Under the pieces are notes generated by a model. That model did not search any database. It saw nothing but the letters and a program-made list of their open reading frames with translations, and was not told the DNA's origin. From Tenodera sinensis (lineage: Eukaryota; Arthropoda; Insecta; Mantodea; Mantidae): a stretch of 64,000 bases of DNA. Positions 1-12,420 of this stretch are shown here, piece after piece. The stretch covers positions 125,099,412-125,163,411 of the forward strand of contig CM060967.1 of assembly GCA_030765045.1 (NCBI GenBank), written 5' to 3'. The first letter of the stretch is position 1. Each line of letters begins with the position of its first letter. The position numbers and the translations under genes were made by a program.

Positions 1-687
1 TTTACTGAATATACAGTTTAACTAAACGTATGTATAATTGTGTAATAAATGGTAAATAAAATATTCGGAGAACCAATATTTTCTAAAAATTCTCATAGGA
101 TGCAAGTCTGATGAATGCTCAAAAGACGATGAAAACTAAGTTATTATGTGGGACTTAAAAACTTGCTCGAAAATGTTTGCAAATTTATAAGCATTACACA
201 TGCGTGACACAATACACTTTCGAAACATTTATTTTCATCCCTGCAAATACATATTCCAACATGTACTTTAATTGCTGCTGTCAGACTGATTTGAGAACAC
301 TTATGTTTTAATAAGTACAGAACTTGTTTAATTTCACATCAGTTTTTAAGAAGATAACCACGTGAACTATACAGTACTTTTGTAAGTACTATACATTTTT
401 GCTGTTCTTTTAGCCGGTACTACTTATTGTTATCAGATTGACGTGACTCGACGCGTCTCGACAGACAATCGACGGACAGATTCAAAGCGAAGACTGTCCT
501 TGAGGACTGGCTGTTATCGAGCCGCTAGTTACTGAGGCGTATTCTGGGCAGAAGTTTACTGGCTTGTCAGTCAAGTTCAAACTTTTCACTGTCCAGTGCA
601 GAGTGCTTGGAATTAAGCGACATAGTCCTTACTATAGAAGCTGCCTTCTACGTACACAAATGCAGCCACTGCATTTATCTAATTATA
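1..687. other. A+T-rich sequence with no recognised feature
   Basis: No gene-like frame and no repeat that I can match elsewhere in the window. A short C+G-richer patch near 440-560 has several CTCGAC/GTCGAC-like words but no structure I can name. The stretch ends at the target-site duplication of the SINE that follows. Confidence 0.4.
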
Positions 688-990
688 ATAATTGTTGGAG
701 CTGCATCTGAAGCAGAGGACCCAGTTCGATCCCTGGTACCGGCATGAGGATCTTCCTCGCTAAGAGATAAGGTCCGGGATGTACTCATCCTCGTGATGTC
801 AACTTAATAGCTATCCCGATGAAAGGTAGCGGCCATAAAAGGTGAAGTAAATCGCCTACGGTCGGGGAAGTTGGTGCGGTAAGCCCCGTCACTCTCATCC
901 CTCCGTGGCCTTGGCTGCGGCTCTAGGACGCAAAGGTCGGCCCCCTGTTTATATATGAGACGCCCTAGGGATTATTATATAATTGTTGGA
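688..990 (+). mobile_element. tRNA-derived SINE (S1-like) with perfect 12-bp TSD
   Basis: The pol III B box (AGTTCGATCCC) lies near 723-733, followed by a GGTACCGGCATG motif shared with the S1 SINEs at 33.1, 45.1 and 59.5 kb. ATAATTGTTGGA occurs at 688-699 and again, identically, at 979-990, so the element proper is about 700-978. It ends in a short ATT-type tail (ATTATTAT), as expected for retroposition. The tRNA-like head is 5' truncated, because no A box is visible. The body is related to S1 in its middle (GGACGCAAAGGTCGG against GGTCGCAAAGGCCG) but diverges elsewhere, so I treat it as a subfamily. An intact TSD suggests a fairly recent insertion. Confidence 0.85.
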
Positions 991-1074
991 ATATCATGAA
1001 AATTGGTTTCTAAACTAGAGTAATAGCGTAAAGTATCAAGAAAATATAAGAAACTTCATTCGAAAAATTCCATT

Positions 1075-1800
1075 CTTCTATTCTTTTACCCTTACTACTA
1101 CTTACTCAGAGTAGGAGAGAGATGCATTTTATCAAATATTTGACTGCGACATTTCACAGGAAACATTTTTTGAAATGTCTCGAATAAAAAGATGTACTTT
1201 TTAGAAAACAACATTATTCAAAAACGAAAAGTAGATTTAACACCGAACTTGACAATCGAGTTAAGCATCTTCCAAAGATGCGACACGAGATTCTTCAGAA
1301 AGTCCACTACCCTAAACTATCGTTCACCTAGAACATTTTTATTTACTAAAATCTTACGATTTAGATTAAAATAGCATATGTTTAAGATAGTTGCATGAAA
1401 ATTCAAATTTATGTGTTGAATTTTCTGGGAATAGCCTATAAAGCCCTCTTCATTCTAAATGATTTCTGTATAATTTGATAAACGTAGGTTATAAAATCTC
1501 ACAAAATCTCACTCAAAAATAAAGTGTAGATAACGTTAAAATACAACGTACAATGTGAAATAAGTTTTTGTGTCATGATCCATTTCTGAAATATTCTTTG
1601 TTTGAATTTTCAAATAAGCTATTTTCAAGTGCAAAGTCATAATTCCGTTTCTCGTCTTGCCCATGCAACATGGAATGTCAAAGCCATTGCATAGCGACAA
1701 GCTTCTTAAAAGTCCTTATGTCTACTGTGAAATCCGTAGTGGTATAGCTTATTTTGATTAACAATAACGGCTTGGATAGAGAAATAAGCTCTAGGAAGAA
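1075..1800 (-). mobile_element. Family A dispersed repeat, copy 1
   Basis: On the minus strand this matches the other family A copies in the same order of blocks. It has the 'GTCGCATC...GGAAGATGC' block at about 1260-1285, the 'ATTGCATAGCGACAAGCTTCTTAAAAG' type block near 1683-1712, and the TTTCTAAAAAGT...CTC block at its 3' end near 1150-1205. It encodes no protein. The small frame at 1192-1374 is simply part of this repeat. Confidence 0.7.
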
Positions 1801-4370
1801 TATTTTTAGACCAGTAAATAGATAAAGTCGTATCTAAAACATTAGATTTTTTCTCTTATAGGCTCCTTCATTTCTTCTGAAATTACACAGAATTCTCTTC
1901 CTGCATATCTTAGAAAACGGACACACCTGTTCCGCATTTATAATATACTTTAATAACCCACTTTCATAGGCTCGCTGTTTGAAGGACACAAAAAGCTGGC
2001 ATTCCTGGTAAAATACCATGAATCAACCCAATGCCACGCTAAATGGCACAACGCATTTTTATCTGGCCACTTCCTGTAATACCATAATTAGTAAAATCCA
2101 GTATCCGAGTTATTTTGCGCAAAATCCTCATAAATCATTCAATGTACGGGAAAATAATATAGTTACGACATTAACATTTTCTTCAAGCCAAAACTTGTGA
2201 TTTGAAGCATTGCGTTCATATTGGTGGTTAGATGTTCGATTGTGTATTTTTAATAAATAAATTACTTTTTGTTGATTGAAATACACAATGCACAATTTTT
2301 AAAATCCAGTTATTATCTGTTTTAAGCATTAAGCCTGTCATTTACTTTGCATGGGAGGGGGTAGTTCTTTAGAATGAGGTGACCATTGGAAGAAAATAGG
2401 AATAGTGCACTATGGAAGCAGATAACCTGTGGTCCGTGCTCAGCCAATATGTACTACAAAACCTCCCATACATCTTAAACCAAATATTCCTCCATATAAA
2501 ATTATATCATAATTTAACTTCAGCAGACTTAAGGGATATTAAACCTAACGTTAAATTCATGAATTATTATTGTTAATAACTATTTACCAAACCAGACTGA
2601 CCCTTTAGACGATCTAGAGGAAAGCCTTCTTAACTCGCTGAGCCAGAATTAATCAGCAACTTTGTTTTTAAACTATATAGGATTATTTTCTTAATTATAC
2701 TATCCTTTAATTAACATTTAATTAACAATTAACATTTATCAACATTTTTTACAAAATAGGAGCGTTATTAACTCCAAAGCACTTCAAAACAGTTCTGTTA
2801 TAATCCTAAATGTAATTTAGTTACATTTATGAGTTTATGAGACACTCTTTATATAGATATAGGTTGTGGGAAAAATTCAAAATACTGCGCAGAATGTTCA
2901 CAAAGCAAGTGAAAACTGGGACTGGCAGGTTAAAGCCCAAGATGACTGAACGGTGTCATCTTGTTGGAAGATATCAGTCCATCCTGTACGTTGGTGGCGA
3001 GTCCTTCACCTTTAAGCACTGCTGATGGCACCGTAACGGCCTTGAAGATGCCGCGTGTTTTCAGCGCTGAATGTAGGACTCAGTAGGTCAGTCATTTCAC
3101 TTTTCACCAAACGAAGGAGAAAGACGGAACGAGAGGTGACTAACTGTACAAAGCGCGGCTATTGTACCTGCATGTTCCCGACAACGCTTCGTAATTGCTT
3201 CATTTATTACGCAACTCTCTCGACATCGCTTATGTCTTGTAGTTCTCGGAGAAAATATATTCTCGTTAATGGTAGGTATAGCAACATTTACGAGGCGTCA
3301 TTTATTTCAGGGCGAGACACTTAACTTCTCCTCCTTTGCTATTCCCTTCTTTGACGGTTTAGCATTAAGGACTTTAGTACCACTAGCGGCAAAAGCTGGC
3401 GCCTAAAATCAATTTTCCCAGAACATATGGAGCTATATTAAAATTGGTAACGATATTCATAATTTTTAAATTAATTTAGGTGCTTAGGGAATAAAATTAA
3501 TTGATGAATTAAGTTTATGATACAGAACAGAAAATTTATTTCTCACAAGTTGCCTTTCAGCCTCTGGTATTCCATTTTCCTAAAGCAGAGGTCATCAACT
3601 GTGTGTTCAGTCGTGCACAGTGTGGCTTAGAGTTGGCCACTGATGTCAAAGCCATCCCAATATTTCATGCAGTCTTAATTGACAATGAAACAAACTACTA
3701 ACATTTATCACGACATGGGACAGTGCTGTATCTTCGGTGGAATTCCTGTCATCTGACTAAGTCTTGTTTTGAAGTATTTCTTCTCTTTGCTAACAGTTTC
3801 GGCGTCTTCAATATATTTACCCGAGGGTTTAACCACTCCATTTCTAAATGTCTATATAATTTTTCAGCAGGAACTAATCTCTTCTGCATTCAAAGTTAAT
3901 TCAATAGAGACTCATTCCCTGTAAATTTATCACAAATTTGCTATTGTCCAAGTTTGTGTCAAATAATGTGTGGTAGACTTCTGGAGGCCAATGATGCAAA
4001 TATTAGTGAACACATATTTTTCATGTATAAAGTATCTTCATTTAACACTGTATTCTCATATCTAGTGCTTTTGTTCTGTGATTTCACGAAATTATACTTT
4101 ATACAAATTTTGGCCGTTTTGAATATTTTTTCGTCACAACATAATCGTTTTTAATCCACCTCTGAGAATCACTTCCTTTGTTGCTAAATATTTTTCTCAC
4201 AATTTTATGTCACGCCCTTCTCTGAAAATATTTGAAGAAATTACGGTAAAGCATAAAAAACGTATTTTACTAGCCTAAAAGAGAAAGGGTTAACACAGAA
4301 AAAAAATGAAAGGATCCAAGTATGATAAAGAACACTAACAAAAACCTGAACATATGGCATACAAAAACGT
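1800..4370. other. No recognised gene; one perfect hairpin; GC-richer patch 2,880-3,330
   Basis: Mostly A+T-rich sequence without recognisable repeats. The part from about 2880 to 3330 is richer in G+C and has an 89-codon frame (3055-3324, +) whose product I do not recognise. Its composition, with many Ser, Thr, Arg and Cys and no domain pattern, does not convince me that it is coding. The hairpin at 2938-2963 is listed separately. Confidence 0.35.
2938..2963. repeat. Perfect 9-bp inverted repeat with 8-nt loop
   Basis: CAAGATGAC at 2938-2946 is followed, after TGAACGGT, by its exact reverse complement GTCATCTTG at 2955-2963. It is a simple hairpin-forming site with no run of T after it and no known family assignment. 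In a window this size such a stem can arise by chance. Confidence 0.6.
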
Positions 4371-5017
4371 GATGTGCTCATATTTCTCTATCATCTTCGT
4401 GTTATTCGAGTTAAACATTTGTAGAAATTACCTTATTGCTAAATTTTCTTGTAGGTACAATGGGAATATGGGAATACAGTAGGCTCTGATCGATAGCCAA
4501 ATCTTACAAAGCTTTCAAATTCTGTTTCCTTTGCACGGTTAATATATAAAAAATGAATAAATTTATTCCATTTGACAGAACTATAACTTTTCCAAAACTC
4601 ATAGAAATAACCAGGAATATTTCCGAAATGGTTCACTCTACAAGAAAATGTATTTGGACAGAAATTGTGTTTTAGCAAGATCTACATTTTTCTATTGTAA
4701 GATTAGATCTATCTCTTACGGTTTATCAGTTATGCAAAAGTCATCCAGAGTAAACAGGGCTACATGGGCTATAGGCAGAAAATTGAAAATATACCTTTTA
4801 TTTGTCATAATTCATAAAAATATCTCAGACATATGACGTTTTAGCCCAAATTCATAGAGCCATTTTCGAGAAAATAAAAATTTTCCACGTAAAGGGTAGT
4901 TTAGGGTGGAAGAATTTTCTTCAAAATCTTCGCGTCTCATCCTTGAAAGACATTAAGCTTAAATACCAACTTTGCTTTTTAACTGACTACTTGTTTTTTA
5001 ATTGTGTTGTCCACAGA

Positions 5018-5107
<90 letters not shown>

Positions 5108-5235
5108 CATTTTCTAGAAATGCTTTTCTTGGATTTAGGGAGCCTCAAAACATCTATTTGTTTTGAAATGTGGACATCGAAATTTTGGGTCGAATGCAAT
5201 ACTTTCCCTACTTACTATACTGCTTATCAGATTGT
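4370..5235 (+). mobile_element. Family A dispersed repeat, copy 2, with expanded CT/CA microsatellite
   Basis: It aligns block by block with the copy at 31.2-32.0 kb. Shared blocks include a CTTGTAGGTACAAT-like block, TGGGAATACAGTAGGCT, ATTCCATTTGACAGAA, a CGAAATGGTTCACTCTA block, GTTATGCAAAAGTCATCCAG, and the CATCCTTGAAAGACATTAA block. Near the 3' end comes a short 'CCACAGAC' segment, where this copy carries a (TC)n(AC)n expansion. The remaining tail (TTTCTAGAAATGC...GGGAGCCTCAAAACAT) also matches. All ORFs here, including the Leu-Ser/Thr-His frame at 4943-5260, are products of the repeat and microsatellite. Confidence 0.8.
5021..5104. repeat. Compound microsatellite (TC)n-(AC)n
   Basis: About 14 TC units (5021-5048) run directly into about 28 AC units (5049-5104). 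It lies exactly where other family A copies have a short 'GACAGACACACATACACAG' type sequence, so it has probably grown from a seed within that repeat. Confidence 0.98.
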
Positions 5236-7159
5236 CTTGAGTACCTGCTTTTACTTTTAGAGGCATCAAAATTAAAGCAATAGCATCTTACACAGTCATG
5301 CTATTAATGAATAGAGCTGATAAGAAACAGTGATTCAGCCTTTCTAGGTAATTTTTTTTTTTTATTTAAACAGAGCAGCTGATGATTTGATGATATCTTC
5401 CATCTTTCACTTTATCAAGGCCATATGTGCATGTAATACCCCAATACATTGCATCTAAAATATACTTTTAAAAGGTTGCTTTGTATCAATGCAAATTAAG
5501 CCTGCACAGTTTAGATTTCACTGTGTACTGTTGACTGCTCTCTAAGATGCCTAAAGTTTAACGAGGCAGAAATTTTGCCTAAAAAATTGCAGTCATTGAA
5601 GCAAACATAGCGGAAACAAAAGGCTGGACTCTAAAAACGGCAGAAAATTTCACAGGCTTATACAGTTATACGATCGACAGTGATAGCCGCAGAGTCCGAT
5701 GTCGGTCAGAAACAATAAAGTAGGTTGGGATGGACACGAAAGATCTCAGAGGTAGATGTTCCGCTTGGCAGCACAGGACCTTGTGCTCCAACAGACTGTT
5801 TGTATAGCGGCGCTAATCTTGACATGGGTTGGCAATGGATTACAAATCTTAGATTAAGATTAAAGAACAATGTGAGAATTGCGGAACGCTGCATCGTTTG
5901 TGTCCATCACATTACATAATCCCAAATTCAAAGAGTGGAGAGATAGATGGCTGTCAGCTTTGATTCCGATCACAGGCTTCTCCGAATACTACTCGAAAAT
6001 GAAAGTATGAAAGACAGAGGACAGTTAACTGGTATGGTGTTTTCATTCTCACCAGTCCTCTCAAGGTCATTTTCCTCGCTTTGCAGCCGTCTTTGCACTC
6101 ACTCAGTTCTTCCTCTTGCAGCAATTATGGGAGTATTGTAACTCTGGCGTCAAACCACGAGGAAGACAGGGGCTGGCGGAGTCCCTGGTGAAAATGAAAT
6201 CACTATAAAGCCCAGAATATTTATGAAAAAGAGATAATATTAAATGCCATTGTTACTGCTAGTTTTCCTACAGGCCTACTGTACACAGTCAGTAGCGTCC
6301 ATGGTTAGAGACGAGGCAAGTTAGGCGAGGTTGAAATCACGTACTTCCAAGTTCCACACGCTGGGAGAGAACAACGCATTTATCCGTGGTTACTGAGTTC
6401 CAGTGGCGGCGTCATTCTTATGTACAGGAAATCAAAGGCGTACACGTTCATGTTCTACTCCTCATTAACCCAAGATGTTTCTGAGAATTACTTTTTTGGC
6501 ACGATTTACGTTTCAGAAGGTCTTCAATATTTGGTGCAAAAGATGAAGTGCACAGTCTCAAAAGATAAGCAAGGTGATTTTACTTATCTTGCTGCGATAC
6601 TCACTTTTAATATATTTAATTTTAAAATTTTTGTTTGCAGATATAAGTGGAGCCAAAGACTGCCATTAAACTAGATGCAAACAAACGTAATCTCGGATAC
6701 TCACAACAGGCAGAGACCTAAATAATTCCCATTCTTCTTTCTCAGAACATTTTACGGTCGTGGAATTCTACAATGCAAGTAGTTTCATATTCTGCAGCTC
6801 GTGTGAAGCCTCACTATGTGAAAACTTCAAATGTGCAAAATAATTGGATTTTGATTTCAAATGTTTTTAGGTCTTCAAATTGTGAGGAGAATGTGTAGTA
6901 CAATTGTTTCAAAAGTTTGTTGTATTTTTCCAGGAGAATAACGTTTATCGTGAACACAGCAAGGGAAATAATATAAATCTGCAACTACCAGACTTACAAA
7001 TCAAGCACTTAACTTTATCATCTTAATCTCGAAATCAAATATATTCGTCCTCCCATTCAATTGGATGTACTACGATACTCCGCGCCATCCGCCTCTGACT
7101 GCTAGGTCTAACTCTCCTTGCCTTGGTCTATGGAGGGGGCAAAATAACTTGTGTAGGGG
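5236..7159. other. No recognised gene; GC-richer patch 5,690-6,180
   Basis: The stretch contains several short open frames (5725-5919 +, 5706-5894 -, 5947-6141 +, 6420-6674 +), none with a recognisable domain. A pyrimidine-rich tract ending TTGTTTGCAG at 6631-6640 resembles an intron 3' splice site, but no convincing exon follows; the frame hits a stop within about 35 nt. I see no matched repeat copies here. Confidence 0.3.
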
Positions 7160-7350
7160 AAGGGACCGTGTGCTCGCTTGTTGAGCACCCCTATGCTAGC
7201 CCCTGGTTCCCGATGTCGCGGATTCAAACCCGACGAAGGGCGATGGTTTTTTTCGGGCGTAAAAGGACTTCCTTTAGAAGGAAAGTAAACCGTTGGTCTC
7301 GCGTCGTAGATTTACGGCACGTGAAAGAATCTCAAGTCTGATAAGGAGGC
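7160..7350 (+). mobile_element. tRNA-derived SINE (family S5)
   Basis: A tRNA-like head with a B box (GGATTCAAACCC, about 7219-7230) is followed by a body with the motifs CTTCCTTTAGAAGGAAAGTAAA, split as CTTCCTTTAGAAGG and AAAGTAAACCGTTGG, then a GTAGATTTACGGCACG block. The same body, reversed, occurs at 33.59-33.73 kb (GTAAATCTGTGACACGGGAC, ACCAACGGCTTTACTT), which defines a family. No clear TSD was found. The frame at 7123-7341 is part of the SINE. Confidence 0.65.
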
Positions 7351-10300
7351 TTCTAAGTAATATGAAACGATCTTTCACGCCTAATATGGAATGGAACGCT
7401 GAGAACCATTACAGATAAAGAGCCTTCGTAAATAAAGTTTAATTAATAAGCGCCTTTTCTCAAAACAGTACGGTGATGACACTGCTGCTGCGATGCCAGT
7501 TTTGCTGGAAAAATATCGAACTTAAAAAGATGCGATCTATCAAAACTACACAAAATGGTAAGGCTGCATATTGGAAGAATACGGAGGAGATCCTGCTTCC
7601 TACCATACCATTTCCACAGAAGTGCTATAATTATAGCCTCGATCATAGTAATAAAACAAGTTTCTACCTGTTCAGGAATTCGAGAAACTTTTGCAGTTAT
7701 AGCATGAACACGTGGACACGTTTTATAGCGGCAACCAAGTATTTCTATAGCCTAGCGATGGAAACGGCAAGTGTGGTTTGGTTAGAATCAGTGGTCAGGT
7801 TATTCACGGCAATGTAGGTAGAGCTTCGTTAAGTTTTGAACCCCGTATAGGGAGTTAATTGCTCCAATATTAAGTAAACTAAGTGTAGTATGAAAATATA
7901 AGCTTTCAAGGATTTTCTCTGTTAGTCAAGTGGTACTTAAAGCTATTTCAAACTAACATCCAAGTTAATCTGCGACTGCCTATCAGACCATTCCCATCGA
8001 AAACAAGAATAGTAAGCGAATATATTAAGTAAAATACTACCTTCGTTTATTGAAGATGTTCTAAAACTTAAATAAAGCTAATAACCGGACTTTTAATGGT
8101 ATATTGCAGATTACGGAAACACACATATACATACAATGGTAATCTTTAAACAAGAATCAGTTATTAGACCATTCTTCTCGTATAAAGTTTTAGGTAGAAA
8201 AATTACAATATACTGGGGACTGTAAACAAGAGGAACGTATTCCTACAAAAAAAGTTCAGTCAAAAATCTAGAGCAATCAAATTTATAGATAAAGGACAGT
8301 AAACCTAATATAACCTACTACAATAAACCTAAAACGTTTCACTGTTATTTTAATCCGCTTCTATGAGTATATAAATCAAATCATATTAGCACATAAAAGA
8401 TTGGAAAAATACAGAATTAGTTTAATAAGGGTTTGTCCTTACTAGATAATGAAATGAAATTTCAGTAACTAATTCTATGACCGCAAGAGTTTTTCATAGG
8501 AATCTGATGTAAGTTGAGTTTATTATTGCCGGAACGACAATGATGGATAAAACTGGAGCTGAAGATTTTTACTCGTATACTACAGTCTGGTGGTAGACTC
8601 GCATCACATTAGACCTTTAATTCAAGTCAGAGCGATCAAGTTATACTATTTATCAGAGATTACAGGCTTATGAAGGAGATATAGCATTGTTTAGTTTACT
8701 ATAACGCCCTGTTAGCAAAAGTTCTGATGTAACATGAATTGTTCTATGCCCAAATACGGTTGTTCACCGCAACTTCATCTGCAATAATTGCTTTCCCATA
8801 ATCCCATTGATTGCTGATGAACTGATTACTGGTTACGGTCTACATATCAACGTGAACGCCCGTTCATTTACATCGGACAGACACACGCATTTAGAACAAT
8901 GCGCAATGCTTTCATAATATAGTTAGGCATAGCTATAATTTAGGCATGCCTTTGAGCATATGTCAGTGCACGCTTTGCTACCACTAAAACGGGTAGTGTT
9001 TCATCAGGGGATCGCCCAAAGACCTTTGATCTCTCATAGCGGAACAATGGAAAGGTCTAGATATTCTGGAAAAAGACGTGCAGATGGTATCTCTAAGTAA
9101 CAAGCAAATGCACCTTTGAAGATTTATAGTAAACGTGAATCTTGCCGCTACTACGCTTTGAACCGCAGATTTATAATTCGTGGGGCATGGACACATTTAG
9201 TTCTATCTGATAGTTCCATTTAGTTAGGCAACATGATGAACACCAACACCCACATAGTCCATTAGGCTATTTGTGCGCCCTCTCACCTCGGCCAGGAAAG
9301 GTCTAAATCAGAGGAAGACAGCTTCAAGCAGTGTGGTACATTTGAACATCAGTCCGTGTGACGTCAGGCGAGAGACCTGTAATACCATGTTACCTAGATA
9401 AACGGCGCTCTGAGTGCTGCACTGGACATTTTAGTTAGGTGCAACACTATCGATGCCAATAACATGGCCAGTACAAGTAAAACACAACAGCCAGGGTTTC
9501 TGTCTGCTTATGTTATGAAATTAGTTAAGTATAAATCCCGAAGTACCATGTGAAATCAACCTAATATCCAGTCTTCGATTACAAATTTCCGAGCCATTAC
9601 GTCCTAACATTGATATACTAGTCAGAGAAAAACGAAATGTAGTATATTTCTCCTCTAATTTGTAGAGAAAATGACATGTTCTGTTCCGTTTACTTAACAT
9701 AACTTTCCTTTGCATAAACTAAAATTGTTATATATTTTCTCATAGCATAGAGCCGAAATGTAATTGTTTATAGTCTGTGACCAATTATGCATTTAAAACA
9801 GTCAGCATTAGTATTACAACATCCAAAACGTTAGTTGGTTAATAACAATAATATGTATATTTCCTGCCTTTCCTATATTGCTGCATTGTTCCATACAAGT
9901 TTATTATCTAGTACCAGACCCAGATAATTAACATTGGAGCCAATCTTCAATTGTTTCATGAATAGAGATGTGTTTTTAAACCTACCACCTTCCTTTTGAG
10001 TGAATGGAATTAAGTATTCTTTTAGAGGGCTTCCTCTAAAGATGTACCGTTTGCTCCATTTTCCCACATGTTTTGGAACTTCAAATCATGAGCTTGGAGA
10101 TAACAGTAGCCTACTTGCCCTGGATGAATATGACAATATCGTGTGCAAATTCTTGATTATACAGGTCTATGTTATTGAAGTTCTCCAGCAGATCATTTCC
10201 AACCAGATCCCATGGAATCCCACGATTTTCTTTCTATCGTTTCCATTTTATTACATTTTCCTCTAATGTTCGAGGACTTCTTGACGCCTGAGAGCACCAG

Positions 10301-11335
10301 ACAGAGGGCGTGTGTGCTGGTTCAAAGCGAAGGGTACTCCCCAAAGACATTGGGGCGAGGGGGTTACTTGGTTCACAGATCGTTCACCGTTTTGTGCTAA
10401 TGTAACATCGGATTTACAGAATAAATGGAAACAGTGGAACAGGAATTTCACTTTTCCTCGAAGCTTGATCCTCTGTCTTGACACAGATTGCTATCTGTGC
10501 CGTAAGAAATCTGATCGTTACGTTAGCTGCAGAAAAGGAAACCAGGCATTGGCGAAATGAAGTATAAAAACCTTAATAGCCACTTATCTCGAGCGTAGAT
10601 TTATAATAGAATAAAGAAATAAAACCTAAAACGGCATGTGAACAAAAACTCTGTAGAAAATTGAGGCTAATAGGCTTGCTAGCAGTTATAATCTATGAAA
10701 TTGCGAGCTTAAAATATTTTCACTGGTTTCGTCAAGATCAAAGAGAGAGAGAGAGAAAGCGATCTTTAAAGCATCAGTTTACCTGTCTTTTGTGGCGGTT
10801 ATTTAAAGTTTATTTCAGGCAATAAACTCCAATGCCGTCGCAAATAACCTCAAGCGTGACAAACAAATTACCGCCTTGTTAGTTTTCAGTTGCTGTCCAC
10901 AGCGATACGCTATTTCACCCGTGAGCAACTGATGTCCGTTTTATGCACACATCAGTCCGGCAACAAACCTCAAACCAGCACCATATTTATGTGTCAGCAT
11001 TGATTTATATTTACAAGTTAAGTCAATCACACAGCTTCAGCGAAGCTGAAAATGTGATTTTGCATATGAATACAGCTGCGGATTTATCGATAATAGAGTT
11101 CGAATATTTGATCAACTAGCAAAATTAATAAAACTCTGATGTGTTGCATTTATATGACTTTCATTAAACCCCTTCTACACACTATTCTCACAAAAGTATA
11201 TAATTGTTAATACAAATACCTAAACCATTATTCTTTTGGTCGTTTTCTAAGCATAATAATGTCATAAACTAAAGCCGTTATTTATTATTTTCAAAACTGG
11301 TGGCTTTGTGATGGCTTTAAAATTCTGATCTCATC
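7351..11335. other. No recognised gene; several unassigned open frames
   Basis: The largest frames are 7473-7817 (+, 114 codons), 8984-9196 (-), and the overlapping frames at 10263-10484 (-) and 10312-10560 (+). None shows a domain or a plausible splice context, and I do not recognise a product. A short GA run lies near 10743-10757. No repeat shared with the rest of the window was found. Confidence 0.3.
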
Positions 11336-11434
11336 TATAAAAAGAAAAAGAATAACAATTTCCAATTCAGAAAACTATAAAATGTTTAAAAATTCACACC
11401 AATTAGAAAGAATGTCTCGGAAACGGCTAAAGCC

Positions 11435-11460
11435 AAAAAAAAAAAAAAAAAAAAAAAAAA
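11435..11460. repeat. Poly(A) run, 26 nt
   Basis: A homopolymer inside family A copy 3. No retroposed sequence with a matching TSD was seen beside it. Confidence 0.98.
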
Positions 11461-12088
11461 TGATATACATGATGTGTTTAGACGAGATCTACACTTTTTT
11501 TATTTAGCAAGATTTCTTTTGCAGTTTCAAAATTGTACAAAATTGCGTCATAATAAAGAGGACTTAATAAGGTGTACATTTTGTCATGAAAACATCTTAA
11601 ACATGCAGGCTGTTAGGGTATAAGTAGAGATATCTTGACAATTGGTGCCTTAACATATACCCACTTCGGTGTGTTAATCTGTTCCTCTTCTTCTAACAGT
11701 TTTCTCACAAACCAATCGCAAAGTTTACTACCTGATGTTTTGGCATGGTCTTAACTGCGTCGCAAAATGAAGAGCGCCTGTGAGATAGATTAGCCATTTT
11801 GTTCCACACCTCAATGCGTAATCTACTGGCCTGGGTAGTGCGAGGTCATTGTCCTTATAGAAAGCGTTGGAAATCTGTTCCGGTACACCATTCGTTATCA
11901 CGAGACCGGCCCACTCTGCATCATGTCTTTTGGAGGCACTAATCAACTGAAAACATACTATTCTTAATAAGCAAAATTATAAGCTGGCAAATGATGTAAA
12001 TCTTGATGCAATATTGTTCATCACTGATTTACCAGTAAAATTATCTGCATTTATAGCCTTAACGTACTGTATGGTATTTTAATCAAAA

Positions 12089-12164
12089 TCGTTGGAGCCA
12101 TGGGCTCTAATGACCTAGCTGTCGACGGGCCCTTAAACCCTAACCACTCACTCACTCGTTGGAG
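12089..12164 (-). mobile_element. 58-bp TSD-flanked insertion (repeat D fragment)
   Basis: TCGTTGGAG occurs at 12089-12097 and again at 12156-12164. Between them are 58 bp that are absent from other family A copies at this point, where the host reads straight through 'CGTT(G/A)GAGCCA'. The insert contains, reversed, the block AAGGGCCCGTCGAC plus CTAGGTCATTAG that also occurs at about 25860-25890, together with a GAGTGA-type repeat. It is therefore a very short retroposed piece of repeat D. Confidence 0.8.
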
Positions 12165-12420
12165 TCACTTTTGAGCTAATTAAAAATTAAAATGTTTCCA
12201 TGTAAAGTATAGTTTGGGGTGCGAGGACTTTCTTGAAATCTTCGTGTCGCATCCTTGGATGAGACTGAACTGTAGACTTTTTTTCCTAAAAATGCCTTTT
12301 CCATATTTAGTGGATCTCAAAACATGTATTGAATACTCCCCTTCCTACTATATGTACGGGGTAGAAAATGTAGAAATGAATCACGCTTAAAAGACCTCAT
12401 TCAACATTTGTTCGTAACTG

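Larger units (their letters stand above)
11336..12420 (+). mobile_element. Family A dispersed repeat, copy 3, interrupted
   Basis: The first part (about 11336-11605) matches family A up to the 'GTCATGAAAACATCTTAAA' block. Unrelated sequence then follows to about 12075. The repeat resumes at 'AATCAAAATCGTTGGAGCCA' and continues through the GTAAAGTATAGTTTGGGG, 'CGTCGCATCCTTGGATGAGA' type and 'TTAGTGGATCTCAAAACATG' blocks. A poly(A) run (11435-11460) and a 58-bp TSD-flanked insertion (12089-12164) also interrupt it. Confidence 0.75.

Noticed and set aside
4449..4460. CTTGTAGGTACAAT as another acceptor-donor fusion like that at 28.47 kb
   Set aside because: It is part of family A and recurs at 31.32 kb; the pyrimidine tract is short and the donor (GTACAA) is poor.
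4943..5260. 105-codon frame with Leu-Ser and Thr-His repeats
   Set aside because: It runs through the (TC)n(AC)n microsatellite inside family A copy 2.
6402..6416. CAGTGGCGGCGTC as a hAT-type terminal repeat
   Set aside because: No inverted partner and no 8-bp target duplication were found nearby.
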